Assembly: GCA_020629935.1 (NCBI GenBank)
Contig: JAHDCJ010000001.1
Span: 1-54,401 of the forward strand
DNA length: 54,401 nt
Direction of reading: 5' to 3'
Source: Saprospiraceae bacterium
GTDB taxonomy: Bacteria > Bacteroidota > Bacteroidia > Chitinophagales > Saprospiraceae
A model generated the notes under the pieces. It was given only the letters and a program-made list of their open reading frames with translations. It was not told where the DNA came from and did no database searches. Shown piece after piece: positions 7,764-15,877 of the stretch (position 1 is its first letter; each line of letters opens with the position of its first letter). A program made the translations under genes and the position numbers.

Positions 7764-9512
7764 TTAAGCGGCATATCGTTTTTTGCGAACAAAGTTAAAC
7801 AAGATACCAAAGATCACTAATAAGAGTATGGGTAAGATGAGATTAATGATTTGCCATTTGGTTTTAGTTTCCATAGGAATACCAAAGAAACTATTTTTAG
7901 TAGCCATTTTAGTTTTGTCTAGTAATCTCAATTTAAATTCTTTAGAACGCGCTTGAATGAGTCCGTCAGAATCTAGAAGATATTCTATACAATTGAGCAA
8001 GAAATCTTTATTGGCAAAGGTATATTTTTCGTATTGATTGTATCCTAAAGGAATGATTCGTTTTTGTTCTAAATTATAATCACATCTTGCAATGTCTCCA
8101 TCGGCTACTACAATCATTTTACTATTGGGACTTCGGTATTTAATTTCTTTTCCTAAAGAGCGATATCCTTCAGCCATTTCATCCGTCACTCGATTTTCGT
8201 AGAGCGAAGGAAAGACCCCTTCCATCAGGACGGCTAAGTTTTGAAATCCTTTATTATATCGTGCTTTATTGGGTTCGTTTCGCACGATATCAAAAGAGTA
8301 TGGCATCGGTGTTTTTTGTGGAATACTAAATTCAGAAGACCGTAGTAAGACCGTACGACGAATAGGTGTTTTCGTTTTACTTGTCGTATCAATAGAGCTG
8401 GCGAATTTCAGTTCTATTCCGTCTAAGTTTTTGACAATAGGATGCGCGGAAGAAGGATCGGGGAATACTACAGGGAAGTAATACCAAGGCTTCAAACCGA
8501 ACTGTGGTTTGTCTCCTGTCATGCCCACTTGTAGTGGAATTTTAGTACACTGTAAATCTTTAATCAATGTATTATTAATACGAATACCATAGCGAAAAAG
8601 AAGGTCATCTAATTCTAAAGGCAAATCTAATGCAAGTCCTTCTGGAGCTCTTCGTAAACTATCAATATCTGCATTGAGTCGATCAATGAGCCAAAGAATT
8701 TTTCCTCCGTTCATTACATACTGATCGATTTTAAATTTATCTTTTGTAGAGAATGCATAACGTGGTTTAGCCACAACCAATACATCGACTTGATTGCTAA
8801 TATCGACAATGCTATCAAGGTGTAAATCTGCGACATCATAAAAGCGGCGTAGTTCTGCTTTAAAGCCTTCTCGTTCGTAGATATTAAGTTCTCCGTGTCC
8901 TGTAGAAAAGGCGACCTTAGGTCGTTGAAGCATTTGTAATTTTTGGATGGCGTTGGCAAATTTATATTCCAACATTCCAATTGAATTATTGAATCGTATT
9001 TCTTTAGGCATGCCCGGCGAACTGGCTTCTAGGAAGTAGACAAAAAAGTTACGGCCATGATAAGAAACCAAAGCACCAGGGAAAACACGTTTTGCAGAGA
9101 ATTCTTCATTTCCTGTGCGCAGGTCGCTGTATTCTGGAATTCCGTTTTCCTTTAAGTAAGCTAATTGTTTATTTACATCTTCTGGATCTCCATCTAAAGG
9201 ATTGATAAATTGATAATTGACATTATTACTTAAGGATTTAAATTCGTTTAGGATGTCTTGCACTCCATTTCTTAATCGTTTTACATCCGAAGAAAATTGG
9301 CCTTCTAGAAACACGGTAATATCCACACGATCATCTAAGTTTTTAATTAAGTTTTGTGTAGGCGGAGTAAGCGAAAAACGTTTATCTTCTGTTAAATCTA
9401 AATGTGAATAAAAGCGACTTCCGATGACATTGATAAATGCAAGGATTCCAATGATCATAACCAGTTGAAAGATAGACTGACTTCGAGGATTGCTTATTTT
9501 CTTTTTTTCCAT
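7764..9512 (-). CDS. gldG: Gliding ABC transporter auxiliary component GldG
   Basis: GldG is the large periplasmic/membrane component of the GldAFG ABC complex needed for gliding in Flavobacterium johnsoniae. The 582-residue protein has an N-terminal membrane helix (about 15-36, IFQLVMIIGILAFINVIG), a long extracytoplasmic region with the typical start LTEDKRFSLTPPTQNLI, and a C-terminal membrane helix (about 555-575, WQIINLILPILLLVIFGILF) followed by a basic tail. The frame extends to a TTG at 9527, but the first ATG at 9512 (MEKKKISN) is preferred. It follows gldF by 19 nt and precedes the DUF4340 gene. Homologues also occur in non-gliding bacteria, so gliding is likely but not proved. Confidence 0.85.
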   Translation of the reverse strand: MEKKKISNPRSQSIFQLVMIIGILAFINVIGSRFYSHLDLTEDKRFSLTPPTQNLIKNLDDRVDITVFLEGQFSSDVKRLRNGVQDILNEFKSLSNNVNYQFINPLDGDPEDVNKQLAYLKENGIPEYSDLRTGNEEFSAKRVFPGALVSYHGRNFFVYFLEASSPGMPKEIRFNNSIGMLEYKFANAIQKLQMLQRPKVAFSTGHGELNIYEREGFKAELRRFYDVADLHLDSIVDISNQVDVLVVAKPRYAFSTKDKFKIDQYVMNGGKILWLIDRLNADIDSLRRAPEGLALDLPLELDDLLFRYGIRINNTLIKDLQCTKIPLQVGMTGDKPQFGLKPWYYFPVVFPDPSSAHPIVKNLDGIELKFASSIDTTSKTKTPIRRTVLLRSSEFSIPQKTPMPYSFDIVRNEPNKARYNKGFQNLAVLMEGVFPSLYENRVTDEMAEGYRSLGKEIKYRSPNSKMIVVADGDIARCDYNLEQKRIIPLGYNQYEKYTFANKDFLLNCIEYLLDSDGLIQARSKEFKLRLLDKTKMATKNSFFGIPMETKTKWQIINLILPILLLVIFGILFNFVRKKRYAA

Positions 9513-9531
9513 AATAAATCGATTCAAGATT

Positions 9532-10263
9532 TTACCACTTTCTTCTTTCTAAAGCAATTTTTGATAAAAATACAAATACAATAATGACACTCAAGAAATA
9601 GAGTACATTGCGAGAATCAATCGCTCCCCGACTAATCAATTTATAGTGATAATTGAGTCCTAGGCCTTCCACGAAAGCATCCCAACTAGCAAAAAACGCA
9701 GCCATCTTGCTAATAAAATCGAAGGCTAAATAAAAGAAGAAACAAAGAAACATGCCTAAAACAAAAGCCACAATTTGATTTTGAGTAATCGAAGAACTAA
9801 ACATTCCGATAGCCACAAAAGACGCTGCTAAAAACATAAGTCCAATGTAAGAGCCCATCACTTCTCCTGAATCTATATTACCTGCAGGAGCCCCCAATTT
9901 ATAAATCGTAAAATAGTATAATAAGGTAGGAATTAAAGCAATAAAAACAAGCGCAAGGCAAGCGAAATATTTTCCTAAAATAATAGACAAATCGCTTATT
10001 GGACGAGTGACTAAAAGTTCAATGGTTCCACTTTGAGTTTCTTCGGCAAAAGAACGCATAGTAATTGCAGGAATCAAAAACATAAAAATATTAGGAGCGA
10101 AGGTAAAAAAGCCTTCCATAGAAGCAAAGCCATAATCTAAAAGACTTGTTTCGGGAAATACCCACATAAACAATCCTAAAGAAATAAGAAAAACGCCTAT
10201 TGCAATGTAGGCAATTAGCGAACTAAAAAAATGATTAATTTCTTTTTTAAAAATACTCCACAT
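9532..10263 (-). CDS. gldF: Gliding ABC transporter permease GldF
   Basis: A 243-residue ABC-2 type permease, the membrane channel subunit of the GldAFG complex. About six hydrophobic segments are visible (near residues 15-35, 52-72, 98-122, 137-158, 163-185 and 219-236). The conserved segment ITMRSFAEETQSGTIELLVTRPIS (about 67-90) is characteristic of the GldF/ABC-2 permease family. It lies between the secreted gene (10287-10964) and gldG, in the same direction with short gaps, and partners the GldA ATPase at 10964-11866. Confidence 0.88.
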   Translation of the reverse strand: MWSIFKKEINHFFSSLIAYIAIGVFLISLGLFMWVFPETSLLDYGFASMEGFFTFAPNIFMFLIPAITMRSFAEETQSGTIELLVTRPISDLSIILGKYFACLALVFIALIPTLLYYFTIYKLGAPAGNIDSGEVMGSYIGLMFLAASFVAIGMFSSSITQNQIVAFVLGMFLCFFFYLAFDFISKMAAFFASWDAFVEGLGLNYHYKLISRGAIDSRNVLYFLSVIIVFVFLSKIALERRKW

Positions 10264-10286
10264 AGGTGTTCTATTCTTGAAGTGGT

Positions 10287-10964
10287 CTAATTAGTTACAA
10301 AGATCGGATTTCGATCATTATAAATAAATAAGCTTTTATATAATTTATCTCTTGCTTCGATTTCATTTAACTCACTTAAAGTCAACCAAAGTTTTTTATC
10401 TTCCTGAATACAATTTAAAAAATTATCTAAACTGTATTTTAATACTTCTCCTGTTTCAAATTTCAACAATCGTTTTACGGTGACCTTTTCTTCCCGATCA
10501 ATCATTCGAGCGCCTACCAATTTTCTTGTAATCGGGTGATAGACTTTCATTTCTTTTTTTACTGGTCGATATCCCTCATAATAGAAATAACAGAGTTTCC
10601 CGATCGCATATAATTTAGTAAATAGAATCGGTTCTTCTCCATGACTTCTCAATTTATCTTTTCCTTTATAAGGATGAAGATTAATATACATTTCTCCTTC
10701 AATACTAATTCCCCAAAAAGTAGTCAAGTCAATTGGATTATCCAATTGAGTGATCGAATTAAACCGAACGGTATGAGCCACATGATCGATGTAGGCTTCT
10801 GCATCTACTTCATCCCAATTCCACGTTGGGATATTCTTTTGTACGGCTTCTATATCTTTATATATGCCATCTGCAAAATAAAAATCTTGGCCAATAATAA
10901 GACTATCTTGAGTATAAGCCCAACAAGCCATTAAACTAAAGCATATGGAAATAAAAATCCGCAT
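10287..10964 (-). CDS. Secreted protein of unknown function inside the gld operon
   Basis: No family is recognised. The 225-residue product starts with a signal peptide (MRIFISICFSLMACWAYTQDS, cleavage probably near residue 18). The mature part has no membrane helix and looks mixed alpha/beta, with an aromatic-rich centre (LCYFYYEGYRPVKKEMKVYHP). Its ATG overlaps the gldA stop codon by one base (TAATG at 10964), so translation is probably coupled to gldA, and gldF follows after 23 nt. This tight position between ATPase and permease genes suggests a link to the transporter. The protein may equally be a recent lodger in the operon. Confidence 0.65.
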   Translation of the reverse strand: MRIFISICFSLMACWAYTQDSLIIGQDFYFADGIYKDIEAVQKNIPTWNWDEVDAEAYIDHVAHTVRFNSITQLDNPIDLTTFWGISIEGEMYINLHPYKGKDKLRSHGEEPILFTKLYAIGKLCYFYYEGYRPVKKEMKVYHPITRKLVGARMIDREEKVTVKRLLKFETGEVLKYSLDNFLNCIQEDKKLWLTLSELNEIEARDKLYKSLFIYNDRNPIFVTN

Positions 10965-11866
10965 TAGCCTTTGGTTAATTCTTGGAATATATCTTCTACG
11001 GAAAATGCCTCTTTATGCATTTCCAATAAGGTTAAATTTTGATCTACAGCAAAACGGAAAATTTCTGCACGAATATCTTTTTTACTACTGATGGTCCACT
11101 TCCGTTCACTGATTTGTTGGAGTTCTTTAATGCCTCCTATTTTGTTGAGTGTAGTTTCTTTGACTTTTTCTAAAAATTCAACGGTTACCAATACATTTCC
11201 AGAAATCCGTGTTTGTAATCGTTCGATAGGATCATCGGCCACTAATTGCCCTTGATTAATAATCAAGACTCGATCACAAATTGCCTGTACTTCTTGCATG
11301 ATATGTGTTGAAAAAATAACTGTCTTTTCTTCCCCAATTTTTTTAATCAACGCACGAATATCTACCAACTGATTTGGATCTAAACCGGAGGTAGGTTCAT
11401 CAAGGATTAATACTTCTGGATCATGTAACATGGCTTGAGCCAAACCCACCCGTTGTCGATATCCTTTTGACAGTGCACCAATTTGCTTTTTTTCTTCTCG
11501 TCCTAAACCCGTCATTTCAATCATGTCTGCAATGCGTTGTGATTTATTGGGCACCTTATGCATTCCAGCGACAAAGTTTAGATACTCTTTGACGTACATG
11601 TCTTTATAAAGTGGATTATGTTCTGGAAGATAACCAATTTGATTTCGGACTTCTATAGAATGTGTTCGGGTATCAAAACCACAAACTAGCGCCTCCCCTT
11701 CGGTTTGAGGGATAAAGCAAGTCAAAATTTTCATGGTTGTGGTTTTCCCTGCGCCATTAGGCCCAAGGAAACCCAAAACTTGTCCTTTTTGTGCTTCAAA
11801 AGACACATCATTTACCGCCTTTTGTTCGCCGTAGATTTTGGTAAGTCCAGATACTTTTACAGACAT
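10964..11866 (-). CDS. gldA: Gliding ABC transporter ATPase GldA
   Basis: A 300-residue ABC ATPase, the energy subunit of the GldAFG complex, acting at the cytoplasmic face. Walker A is GPNGAGKT (35-42), the signature is LSKGYRQR (132-139), Walker B is VLILDEP (152-158) and the switch histidine is H188 (FSTHIM). The C-terminal 80 residues form the usual extra domain of this transporter type. It is the first gene of the five-gene operon gldA - secreted unknown - gldF - gldG - DUF4340. In F. johnsoniae gldA is separate from gldFG; here they are together. Confidence 0.88.
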   Translation of the reverse strand: MSVKVSGLTKIYGEQKAVNDVSFEAQKGQVLGFLGPNGAGKTTTMKILTCFIPQTEGEALVCGFDTRTHSIEVRNQIGYLPEHNPLYKDMYVKEYLNFVAGMHKVPNKSQRIADMIEMTGLGREEKKQIGALSKGYRQRVGLAQAMLHDPEVLILDEPTSGLDPNQLVDIRALIKKIGEEKTVIFSTHIMQEVQAICDRVLIINQGQLVADDPIERLQTRISGNVLVTVEFLEKVKETTLNKIGGIKELQQISERKWTISSKKDIRAEIFRFAVDQNLTLLEMHKEAFSVEDIFQELTKG

Positions 11867-11924
11867 AAGTCCTTTTGAAATTAGATGAAGGGAATAACCT
11901 CTTCAATAAATGAGTTTAAACAAA

Positions 11925-11965
11925 TAGAACGTAAAAATAGTAAATTCATTTTGTAGAACGTAAAA
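11925..11965 (-). promoter_or_regulatory. Paired direct repeats upstream of the gldA operon
   Basis: TAGAACGTAAAA occurs twice on the plus strand, at 11925-11936 and 11954-11965, start to start 29 bp (on the operon strand TTTTACGTTCTA). They lie 59-99 bp upstream of the gldA ATG. The near copy runs into CTATTTG, similar to a -7 element. This could be a regulator-binding site. The rest of the 273-nt gap (11867-12139) is AT-rich and holds an A/T-only inverted repeat at about 12072-12091, but no other feature. Confidence 0.35.
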
Positions 11966-12139
11966 CTTTTGAAATCCTTTGTTATTTCCTTGTTTTATTC
12001 CCTCATGAAATCAGATTTTCATAAAAGATAGGTACCTATTCAAGGCATAGAAGTCCCTTTTTAGATTTTATTATTTTTTTTCGAAAAAAAGAAATTTTGT
12101 GCTTAACACCTTGATTTTACCTTATACCTCATCCATTTA

Positions 12140-13480
12140 TTAATTCCTTGGAATCGAAAAAATCTGTTTGGCTCGACCATCAAAATATTTAAAACTATTT
12201 CCCGTAAAATATCCATTTTCTTCAAGCATAATACGCAGGAGTTTATCTCCCCATTCAGGGATTATTGATGCGGCGAATAGCTCGATAGAATACGCAGTAT
12301 TGGGATAAAGTGGATAATCTCCATTCCCTTTCACTCCCTCTTGTTGATCCCACATACCAATAGTTGGTCCTGCACCATGTCCATGAAATCCAATTGGATG
12401 CGTATAAATTGCGGCTTCAATACCTTCTTTTTCTGCTTGAGCAAGCGCTGCTTTCAATATATCATTTCCAGATTTCCCTGTAGTAAATTGTGTGGTTAAA
12501 ATTTCTTGGACTCGGTTGGCTTTATCAAATGCATTTTGCAAATAAGCAGGAACAGCAGTTTCTCCGTCCTTTAAAACATAAAAATGTTGTTGTTGATCTG
12601 AGTTTAAACGTAAATAAGTAATACCAAAATCTACATGCAGCAAATCTCCTTTCCTGATCACTTGATCTTTTTCTCTTTTTGAAAATGATCGTAAAAAACT
12701 GTTTTTACCTGGTTCTACCCGTTGAATAGAAACCGAAGGATGAAACCAAGTAGATAGGCCGAGATCAGTAACTCGTTGTCTAAGCCACCAAATCACCTCT
12801 TCGGTTGTAGTGATGCCTGGTTTTATCACCCGAGAAGAAAAAGCTTCTTGCAAGATTTGATGTCCGATTGCACAGATTGTAGGATACCATTCCAATTCTT
12901 TTTCTGTTCGAGTTTCTAACCAACCTATAGCTAAGTTTTCTGCGGAAGTAACTCGGGTTTGGTATTTTTCTGGAAGATGCTTAATGAGTGCTTCATATTC
13001 TGTTTTTACCATTCCATCAGCAAGGGCAAAATGGGTAGAATAGTTAAGGGCAATTTGCTTGGGGTCTTTTGTAGTAATAATTCGATTCAACGCTTCCCAT
13101 TGATCAGGAAAAACATCAATATCCCATTCTCCTTTTAGCAATTTACCCACGCTGTATCTTGCAATGGCAATTCGATCTAGACCTGTTTCTGGATCAAGAT
13201 AAAACACCATAATAGTTCGTCTTCGAGCGGAAAGCCAAGTACTGGGAAGCATGGTTTTCATTATTGGATCTTCATTGTATTCCCTTGAAATTAAAATCCA
13301 CATATCAATGCCTGTTCGTTGCATTAGCTTTGGCAGCAAATGGGTCATTCGATCTTCTAGCATTTCATCAATTAGTAAGGCTTGAGTACGTTCATTTGCA
13401 ATAGAATCTAAAATGGTTTGGCCCGACAAGGCTAAATTGAAGAAACATAGAATAAGAAGAATGGGCCATTGGTTTTTCAT
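12140..13480 (-). CDS. Secreted M24-family metallopeptidase (Xaa-Pro aminopeptidase-like)
   Basis: A 446-residue exported protein of the creatinase/aminopeptidase fold. After a signal peptide (MKNQWPILLILCFFNLALSGQT) comes an N-terminal creatinase-like domain (about 30-200), then the pita-bread catalytic domain. All five dinuclear-metal ligands can be matched: two Asp 11 residues apart (HVDFGITYLRLNSD), His in GFHGHGAG, Glu in YSIELF and Glu in IMLEEN. It likely removes N-terminal residues from proline-containing peptides in the periplasm; the true substrate is unknown. The frame runs on to a TTG at 13537, but the ATG at 13480 puts the signal peptide first and is preferred. It is divergent from the helical gene at 13647. 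Confidence 0.82.
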   Translation of the reverse strand: MKNQWPILLILCFFNLALSGQTILDSIANERTQALLIDEMLEDRMTHLLPKLMQRTGIDMWILISREYNEDPIMKTMLPSTWLSARRRTIMVFYLDPETGLDRIAIARYSVGKLLKGEWDIDVFPDQWEALNRIITTKDPKQIALNYSTHFALADGMVKTEYEALIKHLPEKYQTRVTSAENLAIGWLETRTEKELEWYPTICAIGHQILQEAFSSRVIKPGITTTEEVIWWLRQRVTDLGLSTWFHPSVSIQRVEPGKNSFLRSFSKREKDQVIRKGDLLHVDFGITYLRLNSDQQQHFYVLKDGETAVPAYLQNAFDKANRVQEILTTQFTTGKSGNDILKAALAQAEKEGIEAAIYTHPIGFHGHGAGPTIGMWDQQEGVKGNGDYPLYPNTAYSIELFAASIIPEWGDKLLRIMLEENGYFTGNSFKYFDGRAKQIFSIPRN

Positions 13481-13545
13481 AGTATTATTTTTTCTTTGAG
13501 TAAAGTGAATATACAAAAGCATCTTGTTTTTTAACAATCACTCGT

Positions 13546-13576
13546 TTGCAATTATGAATAAAAAGTCTCACCTTTG
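13546..13576 (+). promoter_or_regulatory. Promoter of the 13647 gene
   Basis: TTGC (13546-13549), 19 nt, CACCTTTG (13569-13576), one base off TAnnTTTG. The start codon follows 70 nt downstream. Confidence 0.45.
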
Positions 13577-13646
13577 CACAACTAACACACTATAAATCAA
13601 TATCTTATTACGATTTTGTATTATATTTATGAATAAAAAATAAAGT

Positions 13647-15116
13647 ATGCATCAAACTAAATTCCTGGAAACCCTTCGTAGTTTAACCCCACAGGAATTC
13701 AAGCGATTTTCACGGTTTGTAGAATCGCCTTATTTCAATAAAAATGAACGGCTTATCCAGTTCGTGGCTTATTTAAGCAAGTATGCACCAGACTTTGATC
13801 ATCAAGGTTTACATCGAGAACGTGTATACAAGAAACTGTTTCCTTTCACCACTTTTGATGAACAAAAAGTAAGAGAGCAAACTTCCTTTTTGTATAAACT
13901 ATTAAAACAATTTCTAGTAGTCGAAGCTAGAGCGCAGAAACCTTTTGATCAAGATCTTTTGTTGCTTAAACAATTTCGTCGTAGAGGTTTAGAAATTCCT
14001 TTTGAAATTTTAGAGAAAAAAATGACACCCAAGGTAGAAAAAGGACCTTTTCGACATGAAGCCTATTATTTAAATCAATTTTTACTTGCAGTAGAAAAAG
14101 ATCGAATGTTTGCACAAAAAGGAGAGCGAAAATTTGATGAAAGTTTACAAGACATTTCCAATAATTTTGATCTTTATTATTTAGCCAACAAATTGAAATT
14201 GAGTTGCCGAATGCTCAATCGAAATAATTTAATTCAATCTAATTATCAACCCAAATTAACGGAGGGCATTATTGAGCAATTGGTACGTTCTTATCCTAAT
14301 TATTTATTTATTCCTATTATTCAGATTTACTATAGTATTTATCATGCGTTAAAAGATAAAAGTAAAGAGAATCACTTTTTCCAACTTAAAGAGCTTTTGG
14401 GGAGATATGCTCATCTTTATCCTAAAGATGATGCCAGAGAGATGTATAAATATGCACAAAATTATTGTATACAAATGATCAATGATGGGCAAAATCGTTT
14501 TCTAAGTCAATTGTTTGATTTGTATCTTCAACAGTTTGAAAATAAAATTATTTTCAAGAACGGAATTTTATCTGCTCGAGATTATAAAAATTTATTGACT
14601 ACAGGGATTAAACTTCAATATCAAGATCGAGTTTGGAAAATGATGCATGATTACAAAGCTTTATTGTCCGCTGATTTGAAAGAAGATGTTTTTCATTATA
14701 ACCTGATACAATTCTATTATGCATTTGGACAGGAGGAAAAGCTTGTTCAATTAATGGATGCTTATACTTTTCAGAACATTCATTATTATGTCGGTAGCAA
14801 ATATGTCCTGTACCAAACGATGTATAATCGACAGCAATTTCAAGCCTTAGTTTCAGATTTAGAAACCTTTAAACTTTATGTAACACGCCATCGGTCGTTG
14901 AATCATCGAAGTAAACAGGAGACCTTAGGATTTATTCGCATTTTGCTTAAAACAGTGGAAATGAAACAACAATATTCCCAATGGTCTGGAGATGAATTTG
15001 AATTGCAATATGAAAAATTTATTTCATCAATAGATAAATCAAAAAATATTGCGAATATCGGATGGTTAAAAAAGCAGGTACAAGAATTAAAATCTGAAAG
15101 CTCAATAAAAATTTAA
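13647..15116 (+). CDS. Large helical Bacteroidota protein, unknown function
   Basis: No domain with a known function is recognised. The 489-residue product is soluble, without signal peptide or membrane segment, rich in Lys, Gln, Phe and Tyr, and looks entirely alpha-helical, possibly a TPR-like or other helical-repeat array. The N-terminal stretch with LTPQEFKRFSRFVESPYFNKNERL (about 12-36) resembles a family I have seen in several copies per genome in Saprospiria, but no role is known to me. It is monocistronic, convergent with the thioredoxin-like gene (1 nt between the stops). Confidence 0.65.
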   Translation: MHQTKFLETLRSLTPQEFKRFSRFVESPYFNKNERLIQFVAYLSKYAPDFDHQGLHRERVYKKLFPFTTFDEQKVREQTSFLYKLLKQFLVVEARAQKPFDQDLLLLKQFRRRGLEIPFEILEKKMTPKVEKGPFRHEAYYLNQFLLAVEKDRMFAQKGERKFDESLQDISNNFDLYYLANKLKLSCRMLNRNNLIQSNYQPKLTEGIIEQLVRSYPNYLFIPIIQIYYSIYHALKDKSKENHFFQLKELLGRYAHLYPKDDAREMYKYAQNYCIQMINDGQNRFLSQLFDLYLQQFENKIIFKNGILSARDYKNLLTTGIKLQYQDRVWKMMHDYKALLSADLKEDVFHYNLIQFYYAFGQEEKLVQLMDAYTFQNIHYYVGSKYVLYQTMYNRQQFQALVSDLETFKLYVTRHRSLNHRSKQETLGFIRILLKTVEMKQQYSQWSGDEFELQYEKFISSIDKSKNIANIGWLKKQVQELKSESSIKI

Positions 15117-15117
15117 G

Positions 15118-15525
15118 TTATTTCGTACTTTCAAGGACATCTAAAAACCTAGAAACGGTTTGATAGCCTGTTACTTTCCTCACCATTTCGCCTTTAGAAT
15201 TGAAGAATATCATTGCAGGTAAACCTTTTATATCATAGGTTTGCATAAGACTTATTGCATCAAAATTTTCGGCATGAAGTTTCAATGCTAAATAATGTTT
15301 ATTGACGACTTCTGCTACAGATCGATGACGAAAAGTAGTTTGTTCCATCTCAATACATTTAGAACACCAAGGAGCAAAAAACTCTATAAAATAAGCTTTT
15401 TCTTCTTCACTTGCCTTTTTTACAAGTTCGTTAAAACTCCCATCAAAAAAAATAATTTCTCCTTCTACAGGATGAAAACTAAATTGAATACTTAAACATA
15501 AAAAAATTAGAACTAGCCTTTTCAT
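15118..15525 (-). CDS. Periplasmic thioredoxin-like protein
   Basis: A 135-residue protein with a signal peptide (MKRLVLIFLCLSIQFSFHPVEG) and a thioredoxin fold. The active-site motif is WCSKC within FFAPWCSKCIEME, and the cis-proline loop is GLPAMIFF. It resembles the C-terminal reductase domain of DsbD or a stand-alone thioredoxin-like disulfide reductase acting in the periplasm. An earlier in-frame ATG at 15546 would add seven residues (MNKTHVI); the inner ATG gives a more compact signal peptide, but the choice is uncertain. No partner gene is adjacent. Confidence 0.75.
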   Translation of the reverse strand: MKRLVLIFLCLSIQFSFHPVEGEIIFFDGSFNELVKKASEEEKAYFIEFFAPWCSKCIEMEQTTFRHRSVAEVVNKHYLALKLHAENFDAISLMQTYDIKGLPAMIFFNSKGEMVRKVTGYQTVSRFLDVLESTK

Positions 15526-15737
15526 AATTACGTGTGTTTTGTTCATAAAGCACCGAGCACCATTTATGCGTCTTATTCATAAACCATAGTCGTTAAAATT
15601 CTACTGGATCGTTTGCTTTATTTTGGATAAGAACAAAGTCCTACTTTTTAGCATGCATTTTTTTTTCTTAAACGAAATAATGTGACAAGCAAAGCAGTTT
15701 GTTTTTGGGGTTTTATGCCATCTTTTCAAACAATTAG

Positions 15738-15775
15738 GACAGATTGTCAGCCATTTTGGCGTGGCATATAATTTG
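15738..15775 (+). promoter_or_regulatory. Putative htpG promoter with overlapping inverted repeat
   Basis: The inverted repeat GACA-gat-TGTC (15738-15748) overlaps a possible -33 element TTGT (15744-15747); 19 nt later comes TATAATTTG (15767-15775), a -7-like element with one extra base. A repressor or alternative sigma acting here would fit heat-shock control, but this is inference. The rest of the 352-nt gap (15526-15877) shows no gene. Confidence 0.35.
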
Positions 15776-15877
15776 ACCCAGAGGAGATGAAATGGTATCT
15801 ATGCTAAACATTAGATGCCCTATTTCTTTCAACTATAAAATTTCTTAACTCCTAGATTTAACAAATTAGATATCATT

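Noticed and set aside
10641..10934. Plus-strand open frame of 97 codons inside the gld operon
   Set aside because: It is antisense to the secreted gene with signal peptide and overlapping start, and its translation has no recognisable features.
12072..12091. A/T-only inverted repeat downstream of the M24 gene as a terminator
   Set aside because: It has only a CG pair at the centre and would form a weak stem; runs like this arise by chance in AT-rich gaps.
15762..15777. Sigma-54-like promoter upstream of htpG
   Set aside because: GG is followed after 10 nt by GA, not by the required GC; the primary-sigma reading with a 19-nt spacer fits better.
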